Assembly: GCA_000750105.3 (NCBI GenBank)
Contig: JPHH03000017.1
Coordinates: forward strand, 124,001-188,000
From: Tolypocladium sp. Sup5 PDA-1
Lineage: Eukaryota > Ascomycota > Sordariomycetes > Hypocreales > Ophiocordycipitaceae
Direction of reading: 5' to 3'
DNA length: 64,000 nucleotides
Position numbers and translations under genes: made by a program. A model generated the notes under the pieces. That model was not told the origin of the DNA and ran no database searches. It saw only the letters and a program-made list of their open reading frames with translations. Below are positions 23,381 through 33,448 of this stretch, one piece after another. Positions within the stretch are counted from its first letter, which is position 1, and each line of letters begins with the position of its first letter.

Positions 23381-26127
23381 TCACAGATCCGCCTGAGCTG
23401 ATGTCAGAGGCACACTCGTATCCCGCGTGGAAGCCAGCTGCGAAAGCCTGCCTCTTTGGAGGATGTGTACTTGCACATGCCACCTGGGCCGGAGTCTTCT
23501 GTCTCGGCGCAACAGCACCGGCTCTGGCAGGCCATGCCGCTCGGGCAAGTTGACCACCTCCCGCTTCTCTCCCGGAGGAAGAATGATCTCGATGCCATGC
23601 TCAACCCACAACGGGGCCCACCAACCCTCCGGTTCCAGCGATACCCCTACCTGGATTTGGTCTGACTTGGCAGCCGTGACGCGATACTCAACAGCCACCC
23701 TCACCACGCTACCCGCCGCCTTAGCATGGGGACTGATGCCGTCATCTTCCAGCCACCAGTCTGTCGTCTTGAACCCTGGGAACGCTGGCCCGCGTCGGGC
23801 CGGCAGTGGGAAGATCTCGACACCGCGCCAGATATCCTTCTCCACGTTCGGAAACTCCGAGTCAAGCTCGTCGACGCATGTGGTTGCATGAGCTGCTCCC
23901 ACCGGCACAGCCGAACCGATTCTTGCCAATACTACGATTGACGCCTGCCATGGCGCCTTTATAGTATGCCATCTGCCCGCTTCCAGACATTCGTATGGCG
24001 GGTTTGTGTTCAAGAAACCACAGTCGTACCAAACGCCCGAGTGCTTCTTTGGGAGATAGACACGCACCGAGGCCACGCGTTGCCGGTACACTCCGCACAC
24101 TAGAAGAGCGTCCCCAAGCCAGTACTGGTCTGCGCTCCCTTTGATGGGTTGCTTCCATACTTCTGGGTCATTCTCATAGCCCCAGCCCGTCCAGCGCTGC
24201 GGTGGCTTGGCCGTGATGTGGGATTCCAGCACAAGAGAATAAAGGTACGGAATAAGCTCGTACCGGCGACGAATGGCATCGCGAACGACCGGCAGTAATT
24301 CTGGCCATGTCCAGGGATAGACACCCCGCTGACTAGTATGGTGTCCCGCCGGGGACGTCGTGTTACAGTTTATGACGAATCTTGGACTGTAGACTGCCAG
24401 TTGAACCCAACGGACAAACATACGACGATCGGGTCTTGCACCGCACGACCCTCCAATATCATGGCCGTACGACTATGCCTTGTCAGCAAATGTCCCATGA
24501 GTGACTCTTTTCATCGATGAGGGTGGGCGTTTACATGTATCAGCGAGAAGCCCGCGTTCAAGGTCTGGGCGCTGCCTTCTCGCATACTTTCCCAGCTTGT
24601 CAAGTTGTCGCCGCTCCATGAGCTCGTGGCGTATCGCATTGTGCACGGCGCAACACTGTGCGTCAGGATTAACGGCCGTTCATTTGGTCTGGCCGCGACC
24701 AACGCCCGGTGGGAGGCCTGGTTGAGAAGGTCGGTATGGAGCGCGCGTCCCCATAGCTCAACATCTCGTCGTTCGGCAGTTGGTGCTTCGAGGACGTCGC
24801 TGCCCAAGCGGAATAAACAGTTGTCGTCTACATCTGTGAAATCGTTGTGGTCGTTCGAGATGCCATCAATCCCCATTTGCCTCAGGGCCTTGACGCACTT
24901 GAGCCAGAACCTGGTCGCGGCAGCACTGGTGAAATCGAGGAGAGAAGCTTCCGACGATCTGCCCGTCAGGTTGTCGCAACGCCGAAAGGTTGTTGGATGA
25001 CCGTGACTTATATCTGCGGTAAAGAATGCGCCTAATTCCGCCAGAACCCCATGAGCACGGTTGTCCAACAAAACAAACGGCGTAGTAGCTGCCAGCAGGC
25101 GCACGTTGGAGTCGTGGCAAGCTCTGATGAACGATATTGGATCCGGAAACCGGCTCTTGTTCCAGGCGAAGGTCTCAACGTGAGCATATGGGTTTTCGGG
25201 CGATGTGTATCCATGGCCAAGGTGAAACGCCGAGATGGGAATATTCTCTTGTTCGCATTGACTGATGAACTCCAGGACCCTCGTCGACGCGGGCGGATGA
25301 TCCGATGCGCTGGCATTGACGTCACCGGCGATGTAACCCAGCATATAGCGAGGTATCAGCGGAGGGAATCCCACTACCTGGGCGTACGAGCAGACAACCT
25401 CGTCAACGTGTCGCCCGACGATGATGTATTCTTCCAGGCCGCCATGTGCCTGGTGCAGGGCGCTGCAGCTACCCCATCCAGCGTGCATCTCACATCCAAT
25501 GGACCACGTCGCTCGGCTGTATGCCGTTGAAAAGACGCCGACACAGCCTCGAGGAGTGAGAGATATGACTAGGGGAATGTGTTTGAAGGGCGGGTTAACT
25601 AGTCGACCGTTATGAGCGGCTGCATTGGCGGCGCCAACGACGAACCTTTGTCCACTTAGATCGAGCGAAGAAGACTGGTCTCCGAGGCCGACGTGGAGAG
25701 CTTCAGGATGGTAGCTGAAGTAGTGGCTTGTGCCTCGCCCGTCAACCACGTAGGATCTATCAGAGATGTCGCGGTGGATGGGAGTCTCAGAGTCGCCAAT
25801 GTAGATGGTCACCACTGGGGTGTGTTGCCACTCCACGCAAACTTTCATGGTTGCTGTTTTGAACGTAACCGCATTGTTGCCCGTATACTCCGGTGCCGCC
25901 TTCGTCGTGTATATCGGTGTCAGTCGCTCGGCGCTGGGTTGCGGCGGCAAAGGATGTGTAGACGAGCTGAAGGCCGTGTGGAAGATGTTGTCTCGAGCGC
26001 ACTCAAAAATGAATTCAAACCGCTCACTGTTCCTCTCGGCCGTAGACTGTAACTTGAGCGCAAAGTTATGGAGCTTCTCGTTGACAAGGACGTAACCGCG
26101 AGGTATGCTTCCATTTTGGCCAGACAT
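23381..26127 (-). CDS. Glycoside hydrolase family 31 (alpha-glucosidase/alpha-xylosidase-like)
   Basis: Exons on the minus strand are 26127-24535 and 24472-23381, giving 894 residues. The start at 26127 (MSGQNGSIPRG) is the first ATG of the frame. No signal peptide is seen, so it is likely intracellular. GH31 landmarks in order: IPRYMLGYIAGDVNAS, a substrate-loop FHLGHGYTS, the nucleophile region GISNDHNDF (Asp426, where most relatives have W-N-D-x-N-E), WSGDN with acid/base Asp507, and GHDIGGSCG immediately after the intron, followed by FVRWVQLAVYSPRF. Both catalytic aspartates are kept, but the Trp to Ser change beside the nucleophile is unusual. The last 60 residues turn Arg-rich (LLRRDRRLRPRWHVQVHILQRGR) and look less typical, so a C-terminal frameshift or unseen intron is possible. 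Predicted to act on alpha-linked glucose or xylose. Confidence 0.82.
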
Positions 26128-27331
26128 CGTCGACAAACGTCGATGCAACACAAAAGGGAGAGCAACAGCAGGAATGAAGTTGGCGACGTTCGGCGTTCTG
26201 GTCGACACGGCTCAAGGTACCCGCTGATATTTGAGGGATTGGCAGTCCGGGACGTGTATCGAACGAGGATTGCCGAATAACCTGCTTCAGGTATGAAATA
26301 CCAAGCGTGTTTGCAAGATGGATAGAATGTATTGACTGTATCTGGAGCTGTTGCAGAGATGAGGTGTTGGATAAGACGACGCCACCCAGGCTGGTCGTAC
26401 CGACTGTCTCGCTCATCAACACAATGCATCGTGGCTGCCCCCCATGGCGGCCCTGGAGGTACTGCCCTGAGTGCCTCCCATTATGTGTCATGACAACGCG
26501 TCGAGGAAGGTCAAGGGCATCAAGGCCTCCGCGAGGGGCAAGTTGTATCAACCGCCATGCTGGGCAGGAAACGCTGGCAGTGCACGGCCCCCGTCGCTGG
26601 AGGCTTGTCAGCGGCAGTCCTTGACACGGCATCGCGAATGCTGGCGCGTGGTGTTGCAAGAAGGCGTCGTGGGATGGAGCTGATGCTCCCGCCATCGCGC
26701 AACGGGGTTTGATTGTGTTGGCCTATCATGGTGGTGGTTGGGCCAGTTGGCTGCCCGGACGGGTCGGGTCATCGGGTCGATTATTAGGTGCCTAGGTGTT
26801 AGTGAGGGACCTATAAAAGGTCTCACGTGGTGTAAGTGGTTATAACAGATGCTCTCCCGGACCTCCCTTGACTCGGCAAAAGGTAGCCGAGATACGGATA
26901 AAGCGGTATCCTATATTAGCCTCTTTATACTGCAGTAAATTAGCTATGAACCAGGGAGTTTAAGGGAGGCTAGATAGGAACAAGTAGGCCGCCCCCTCGG
27001 GCCTATTTAGGTACGAATATAAAAGGGTATGATATACGGAGTATCATTGACTCTATTTAATAACGTTAGCTACCAACCCACCGTATAACTCATCAACAAA
27101 TAGGTAGCGGGCTTGCGGGGTGCATGGCTATTTCAGGGGCCATGTCCAGTAACAACCTCGCTATTACAGACGGCGGGGCCCTGTGGGAGCTACCTGGGGA
27201 CTAGGGCGACGTCATTGCTGACGCTGACACTGACAATGGCCGACCTCGCTGACGATGAAGCTTCCCGTTTCCAACGCCACATCCGCATCGTCGCGTCGCG
27301 TCCTTAAACTCTCGCCAGGGCGGCGGCGTCG
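26128..27331. other. Intergenic region with a candidate mobile-element relic
   Basis: Divergent spacer between the GH31 gene and the Dal5-like permease. Its second half (26798-27100) is clearly AT-richer than its surroundings and is listed separately. Confidence 0.5.
26798..27100. mobile_element. Candidate insertion or solo-LTR relic, 303 bp, TAGGT-flanked
   Basis: An AT-rich block bounded by TAGGT at 26793-26797 and again at 27101-27105, consistent with a 5-bp target duplication. It opens with GTTAGTGAGGGACC, has a promoter-like CTATAAAAGG at about 26811-26820 and a second ATATAAAAGG near 27018, and closes with CATCAACAAA. It has no coding capacity. With a one-base shift the left end reads TGTTAG and the right end CAACA, LTR-like, but then the flanks no longer match. 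A second copy would be needed to settle this. Confidence 0.35.
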
Positions 27332-29373
27332 ATGCAGCTGCAAGGCTGGGCCTTGAAGGCCACGAACTTTGACGCAATGTTTAAGAGGCTCTTTGCAACC
27401 CCCCAAGGGCCTTCGTCGTCCTCCTCGTCGTACCAACCATTGAATCAGGACGACGCTGCCGGCCAAAGCCACGAGGACAGCATGAGGCCGTTGCAAGAGG
27501 ATAACACAATGGAGCCAGAAACGCACCGGGATGCGGCAGCTATGATGCTCATCAAACTCGGCCGATCTCCCGACGAGCGCATCTCCGTCTCCCCCGCCGA
27601 AGACGCCCGCATCCTGCGCCGCATCGACATCGCCCTCCTCCCCCTCATGCTGGCCGTCTACTTCCTCCAGGCCCTCGACAAGGCAACGCTCTCCTATGCG
27701 TCCATATTCGGGCTCATCGACGACACGGATTTGGTTGGCGACCAGTTCTCGTGGCTCGGGAGCATCGTCTTTCTGGCCCAGCTCATCATGCAGCTGCCCA
27801 TCTCCCTCGCACTCGTCAAGCTGCCCATTGGCAAGTTTACGAGCGCCATGGTGCTCGGGTGGGGCGTCACGCTGACGGGCATGGCTTGGGCGCACAACTT
27901 TCGCCAGCTCATGGTCGCTCGGTTCTTCCTGGGAGCCTTCGAGGCGAGCGTTGGCCCGAGTTTTGTTGCCATCACCCAGATGTGGTGGAGGCGAAGGTAA
28001 GCAGCGACGGGAGAGTATACATTCAAGGGAAATTAACGTTGGAATAGAGAGCAGACGATGAGAATTGGCTCATGGTACTGTATGAACGGACTCACTTGGG
28101 TGGTATGTCCATGGAACGTCCAACTATGAGATGCCGCCGGAAGTACTAACATGCAACAGTTTGGCAGTCTCATTACATATGGCCTCGCTAGCGTAGAGTC
28201 TCATATGAAGCCGTATCAGGTAAGCTGAGAAGACTTGGTAGTAAGGTGTCTATCCACGTGTGAGCAATGTGGCTGAACGATGGAACAGATCATCTTCCTC
28301 TTCTTTGGCGTCATTACCGTCGCCGTGGCCTGCGTCATGTTCTTCTGGATGCCCGATTCTCCAACCGAGGCCAAGTTCCTTGACGATTATGACAAGGTAC
28401 TGGCCATTGAGCGCCTGCGCAACAACCAAATGGGCGTCATGTCGCGTGAGTGGAGATATTTGCACTTCTTCGAGGCACTACGCGATCCAAAGACGTGGCT
28501 CTGGTTTGCCATGATCTTTTGCATCTCGGTGCCTTCCAACGGAATCTCCACGTTCGGGCCGCTCATTATCCAGTCCTTTGTCTCGGATCCGTTCCATACA
28601 ATGTTGTTCAACGTCCCGATCGGCTTCTCCCACGTCATCGCCGTCTCTGCGAGCGCCTACCTGTCCATGAAATGGAAACTAAAGGGGCCGGTCCTTGCGC
28701 TTCTCTGCATACCACCCATCATCGGCCTGTCTATTCTATTGCACTTTCCTCACGACGCCGCACACCGGGGAGTTCTACTCGCCGGCTACTTTTGTCTATC
28801 CACGTTCACTGGGATCAGTAAGTCTCCGCGCTGTCGCCCTTTCGCTGTGCGTTGCTATGGCTCTGACCATTCATAGCACCTCTCATCTACTCTTGGTCGT
28901 CTCAGAACACCGCTGGTGACACAAAACGCAAGACAACATCAGCGCTGGTCTTTATCGGCGCCTCCGCGGGTAACGTTGTTGGTCCACTCTTGTTTAGACC
29001 AGACGAGGCGCCGGCATACTCGAGGGGCCTTCGTGCCAACCTTGTCCTTTTCATCACAGTCATGGTTTTCGTGGGCATCGCCACGGTCTATCTTAGATGG
29101 CTCAATCGTAAGCACAGCCAACGCAGGGTCGCTGTGGGGAAGAGCGCAGTAATCGCGGACTTGAGCCTTGAGACGGCCGAAGAGGTGGAACGGATGGAGG
29201 AGATGGAGCGAACGATGCAGGAAGGTGGAAGCAGACAGTCCAGTGGGAACATTGACAGCAACTCACCTGCCGGTAATGAAGGATGCTTGCCACAGCAAAA
29301 AGGAGACAGGGGCGACAAGGCATTTGCAGATGTGACGGACTTGGATAACGAGGATTTTGTTTTTGTATATTAA
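27332..29373 (+). CDS. MFS transporter, allantoate permease (Dal5) family
   Basis: Five exons, 27332-27996, 28048-28102, 28160-28219, 28289-28817 and 28877-29373, make 601 residues; all junctions keep phase. The family (anion:cation symporters) takes up organic anions such as allantoate, ureidosuccinate, nicotinate or small peptides across the plasma membrane. The first membrane segment is ILRRIDIALLPLMLAVYFLQALDKATLSYASIFG, the family signature; then QLPISLALVKLPIGKF, EQTMRIGSWYCMNGL, and ITPLIYSWSSQNTAGDTKRK across the last intron, also typical. The N-terminal 90 residues are hydrophilic and Ser/Gln-rich; the C-terminal tail is long and acidic. An ATG at 27377 (MFKRLFATPQG) is an alternative start. 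Allantoinase is encoded about 27 kb downstream. Substrate cannot be read from sequence. Confidence 0.92.
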
Positions 29374-29676
29374 AGAGACCACAAAGGCTTATGGCCGTTT
29401 AGAACTAGTAATACCTAACTATCCTCATGCTCTTCATTTTTGATCCGATACCTTGTGGGGGGATTTCTTTATATGCTGGACGTATCATGACACCAAGACG
29501 TACCATTACTGGCGGTCTAAGAAACAGGTGAATCACGCCAAGGTTCCCTCCTATATAGTCGGCCACTGAACCCTCGCGCATTGCTTCCCGACTGCCATCC
29601 TCATATGAAGTCTATTTGTACCGTTGTCGATCTTTCCAAGTCCCGGTGCAGTATCCCTTGCAAAAAAGACATCAAA
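29374..29676. promoter_or_regulatory. Intergenic region, promoter of the secreted-peptide gene
   Basis: Contains the permease 3' end and the leader of the small secreted protein. A CTATATAG sequence at about 29552-29559 could act as a TATA element, roughly 120 bases before the ATG. Confidence 0.35.
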
Positions 29677-29901
29677 ATGAAGGTCCTCGCTGTCACCTCG
29701 ACCCTGCTGGCCCTGGCCATGCAAACTCACGCTTCTCCCCGCTATTCTGTCCTTCCAATCGCTGGCCTTGAAGACACTTCTTCGAAAGACTCCATCGCTA
29801 GAGCCGTGGACGCACAGGGTCCGGTCGCGGCTGGTGACCTGCTTAAGCGGGAGAAGCACTGCCTCTGGATATTCTGCTTCTGTTTTACCGATTGCGACTA
29901 A
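29677..29901 (+). CDS. Small secreted protein with a Kex2 site and a Cys-rich C-terminal peptide
   Basis: One exon, 74 residues. Residues 1-20 (MKVLAVTSTLLALAMQTHAS) form a clear signal peptide. A pro-region of about 36 residues follows, ending in the dibasic site Lys57-Arg58. Cleavage there by a Kex2-type protease would release the 16-residue peptide EKHCLWIFCFCFTDCD, with four cysteines spaced C-x4-C-x-C-x3-C and an aromatic, hydrophobic core. The layout (signal, pro-region, KR, short core) is that of fungal Kex2-processed secreted peptides. I recognise no family. The ATG context AAAATGAAG is good. No tyrosinase, DUF3328 or other tailoring gene is next to it. A spliced C-terminal extension is conceivable, since CTAACATCACAG follows the stop and resembles a branch site plus acceptor. 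Confidence 0.62.
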   Translation: MKVLAVTSTLLALAMQTHASPRYSVLPIAGLEDTSSKDSIARAVDAQGPVAAGDLLKREKHCLWIFCFCFTDCD

Positions 29902-30287
29902 CATCACAGGGTAAGTTTTGCCGCTACAATTTCTGAAAAGCGGGCATTGGCACGAGTGCGATATGTGGATGCTGAAGCCGAGGTGGTCTAGGGAAGCTCC
30001 GTACGAGAAGCCTTTCGGATACAGCTCCAAGACGAAATGGGGAATCTACCGTTTTTGGCCCCCGCATGTCGGCTATCGTCAAGTTTAAAATAGAATGCCA
30101 TACTATGATTGGGGCTCGGCGGCTCGAGATCGGGTGGCACAGCAGATGATGTTGCATCGAAGGACCAGTCTGCATTTATTGGTTGTGAGATTCGGCCGGA
30201 CTGCGCGCCACCAAGTTACACAAACGAAGTAATCCCATTGTATCTGCTCCATGTCCGTCTTAAGTGCTGGTGGAATTCTGGTAGCAG
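29902..30287. other. Intergenic region
   Basis: No recognised feature. Confidence 0.35.
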
Positions 30288-30629
30288 ATGCGATCCATTC
30301 TCTCTATGCCGAGCCGCGCGACCCTTCATCTTCCTCTCCGCCGGCGGGACTCGACGCAGGACCGTGAGGCACCACAGGCGCCGGAGCGCGACGTCCACGG
30401 CGTTGGCTGGGTCGCTCTGGTCGACTCCTACCGAGAGATGCCGGATCGGGCGGCATTTGACTACGAGGGTAACGGCATGGATCCAGAGACTGACGACCCA
30501 ACCGACGAGGGCGAGGAGCCGCTCGAGGGCTGCCACTTGTATGAGGTTGGCTGGATGCGCATGGGAGCGCAGAGCATGGGTGTCCCGGTCTGCTCTTTGT
30601 TGAGCCAGCCGTCCATGTTCTACTTGTAG
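30288..30629 (+). CDS. Hypothetical small acidic protein (doubtful)
   Basis: A 113-residue frame whose second half looks protein-like: VGWVALVDSYREMPDRAAFDY, an acidic Asp/Glu run, then GCHLYEVGWMRMGAQSMGVP. The first 35 residues are basic and less convincing, so the true start may be a spliced upstream exon or a later Met. A 159-residue frame lies antisense (30216-30695) but has a less natural composition. No domain was recognised. Confidence 0.3.
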   Translation: MRSILSMPSRATLHLPLRRRDSTQDREAPQAPERDVHGVGWVALVDSYREMPDRAAFDYEGNGMDPETDDPTDEGEEPLEGCHLYEVGWMRMGAQSMGVPVCSLLSQPSMFYL

Positions 30630-31653
30630 ACGGCCGCCTGAGGTCTGGAGACGATAGCTTATTGCGGCTTCGGATGAACTGTGAATCAGGCTCATGCTCG
30701 TCGAAGAGCAAACGTATTTATGGTTTTGGCGTCGTTGAGGTCGCTTTTGTAAGTCGTGCGATCCTTCTCGATGTCATGATGGAAACTGTTTGGTCCCCAC
30801 TTGCGCGATCTCCAAAACTGCCAACTAACAGCCCGCATCAGAGCGCCACCGGGTGTTGCCGTGACGGATCCTCCAGCCCTTCGGTCACCAGTGCACGGGG
30901 GCTTGAGGGGGTCCCATCGTCGAATGACTTCCACCTGCCAGTTGATCATATGCGAGCGAGGCCTGGTTTGTACCGGACAAGGCTTTGGTCCACGCTCCAG
31001 GTTCACGGCTTGGCCAGAAGCTGAACCCTCCACTGCCTTGACCCCGCTGCGGGCGCTTTCTTCAACTCGCATTCGCCAGTGGCAAGACGTTGATGGAGTC
31101 GAGCAGCACTGCCTCCTGGCCCCTGGGTAGCAGCTCTCTGAGTGGATGCCGCATCGGCCGCTGCACCACCATTGACCGCTGACGCCGTCGTTGCCAGCTC
31201 AGCAGTCCAAGCCCCTCGGGGCCCCCATCGCAGCGTACTGTAACTTACGGAGTACGGAGTACGGACTACCTTACCTTTACCTACCAATGTACCTGCTCTC
31301 CTCGGCATCGACCTCGGATTCGACAGACTCGGGTGGCTGAAGCGCCATCCCGCAAACGCTTCTTTGTTCAGGCCTTGAACGGCGCTCTCGGCCTCCGCCT
31401 TTGCATCTCGGCTCTTGTCAAGTATAAAGCTCGAGAGTGCGCCCCTGTTCTGCATCCTGCTCTCCCCGCAACACCACACATCGACATCAATTAGCTTTAC
31501 GTCCTCAAGACGGATCCTACACCGCAAGCACAACGCACGACGCTAGCCCTACAAACTAGGCGCAGCAACCTCGCATCGGTAGTCGGTCTCGCGACACTCC
31601 TCGTCTTAGTCTTATCTTTCATTCTTCGAGATATCCATCCTACCAACGACAAT
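30630..31653. promoter_or_regulatory. Upstream region of the chitinase gene
   Basis: Contains a triple overlapping TACGGAGTA motif at 31246-31265 and a TATAAA at 31423-31428, about 230 bases before the chitinase ATG. No gene was recognised. Confidence 0.45.
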
Positions 31654-32973
31654 ATGGGCGGCGGGCCTGATCACGGCTACCGATCTGTGGCCTACTTTGT
31701 CAACTGGCAAGCATCTACCGTGCTATCCTGCCGCAACCTTTACTGATGCTGACTCTTGTCCCACAGGGCCATCTACGCCCGGAAGCACCGTCCCCAGGAC
31801 CTCCCTGTCGAGAACCTGACGCACATTCTCTATGCATTTGCCAACGTCCGCAGTGAAAGCGGTGAAGTGTAAGCTCCCGCCCCTCGACCAGTTCGCGGAG
31901 TCTGGCTCTGACTCCTCTATTCCAGGCACCTGACGGACACTTGGGCCGACACCGACATTCACTGGGAAGGCGACTCGTGGAATGACACGGGCGACAATCT
32001 GTACGGGTGCCTCAAGCAGCTCAACCTCCTCAAGAAGCGCAACCGCAACCTCAAGGTTCTCCTCTCCATCGGCGGATGGACCTACAGCTCCAACTTCAAG
32101 GGTCCAGCCAGCACCCCGCAAGGTCGCGACACCTTTGCCAAGAGCAGCCTCGCGCTGCTCAAGACCGTCGGGTTTGACGGCCTAGATATCGACTGGGAGT
32201 ACCCTCAGAACCCGGAGGAAGCAAACAACTTTGTGGAGCTTCTTGCAGCAGTCCGCGCGGAGCTGGACGGCTACTCGCAACAGCTGGGCAAGGGCCACCG
32301 CTTTGAGCTGACTGTGGCGTGCCCAGCCGGGGCTCAGAACTACGAGAAGCTGGACATCCGTGGCATGGACCAGTATCTGGACTTTTGGAACTTGATGGCG
32401 TACGACTATGCCGGTTCCTGGGATCAGGTCAGTGGCCACCAGGCGAACCTCTATCCGAGCCAGGACAATCCCGCTTCCACGCCATTCTCGACTGCCGCGG
32501 CCGTCGACTTTTACACGAGCAACGGCGTTGCCTCTGACAAGATTGTCCTCGGGATGCCCCTGTACGGGCGCGCCTTTGAGAACACGGACGGCCTTGGAAA
32601 GCCGTACCAGGGCGTCGGCGATGGCAACTGGGAGCGCGGCGTCTACGACTACAAGAAGCTGCCTCTGGACGGCGCCGAGGAGCACTACGACGACAAGGCC
32701 GCTGCGAGCTACTGCTACAACGCGCAGCAGAGGACTCTTGTGACCTACGACACGCCGCAGATGACCAGGGTCAAGGCCGACCTCATCAAGCAGAAGTGCC
32801 TTGGCGGTGCCATGTGGTGGGAGAGCAGCGCGGACAAGCCAGGGCAGGACAGCTTAATCGGAGCGGCGGTCGAGAGCCTGGGAGGCGTCGGCCAGTTGCT
32901 GAAGAAGGACAACTGCATCGAATACCCAGACACCAAGTACGAGAACCTGAAGATGGGGTTCCCAAACAACTGA
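31654..32973 (+). CDS. GH18 chitinase, no signal peptide
   Basis: Exons 31654-31706, 31767-31868 and 31926-32973 yield 400 residues. The enzyme hydrolyses beta-1,4 links of chitin by substrate-assisted catalysis. The motif DGLDIDWE is at 136-143 with catalytic Glu143; the upstream strand [13 protein letters not shown], the [11 protein letters not shown] segment and MWWESSADK near the end complete the barrel, and GMPLYGRAF is present. The protein starts [18 protein letters not shown], with no secretion signal, unlike the well-known secreted 42-kDa chitinases it resembles. A cytosolic or non-classically released enzyme is therefore likely, possibly acting in autolysis or wall turnover. Intron 1 (31707-31766) begins GCAAGC and ends CACAG: a GC-AG intron fixed by the conserved YFVNWAIYAR junction. 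Confidence 0.93.
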
Positions 32974-33448
32974 GGGGCCGACACATGAGAGGAGACTTGG
33001 GTTGCGTCGAGCGTGAGGAACATCGAAAATCGAGTGCAGGGAGTGAATGCGTATCTTCGAATTGATTCGCATCCGCGCTTTAGCATAGAGAATGGCAAAA
33101 CACCTGTGATCCCTTTTCTGTTGGTTTATTCGCCTCCCTCTGTTCTAAGTTGCAGGTTGTCAGCATCTTGGTATCGTCGCATCGCTGCTCATGCCCCGCG
33201 CAGTGTTATCAGCACGTGACCCATCCCACACCACTGCGCTGAGATTCGCCAATTCCAGTCACTTTTGGCAAGGCTGGTCCGTGCACGAGCTCAGAGCTAA
33301 AAATTTCAACAGGCGAAAAAAAGTGCAGCGGAAAATCTCCCGTACAATCCACGCGAGACAGCCTCTCGAGCCAACACAGAATCTCGTCTCGACGCCGTGA
33401 TTCAATCCCATTCAAGCCTCGGTACGACACGGATTGCGGCGAGACAAG
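32974..33448. other. Intergenic region
   Basis: The 3' end of the chitinase gene and promoter of NOP56. No specific element was recognised. Confidence 0.4.

Noticed and set aside
29677..31653. A peptide biosynthetic cluster around the Kex2 precursor
   Set aside because: No DUF3328, tyrosinase, methyltransferase or peptidase gene is adjacent; the nearest genes are a Dal5-like permease and a chitinase.
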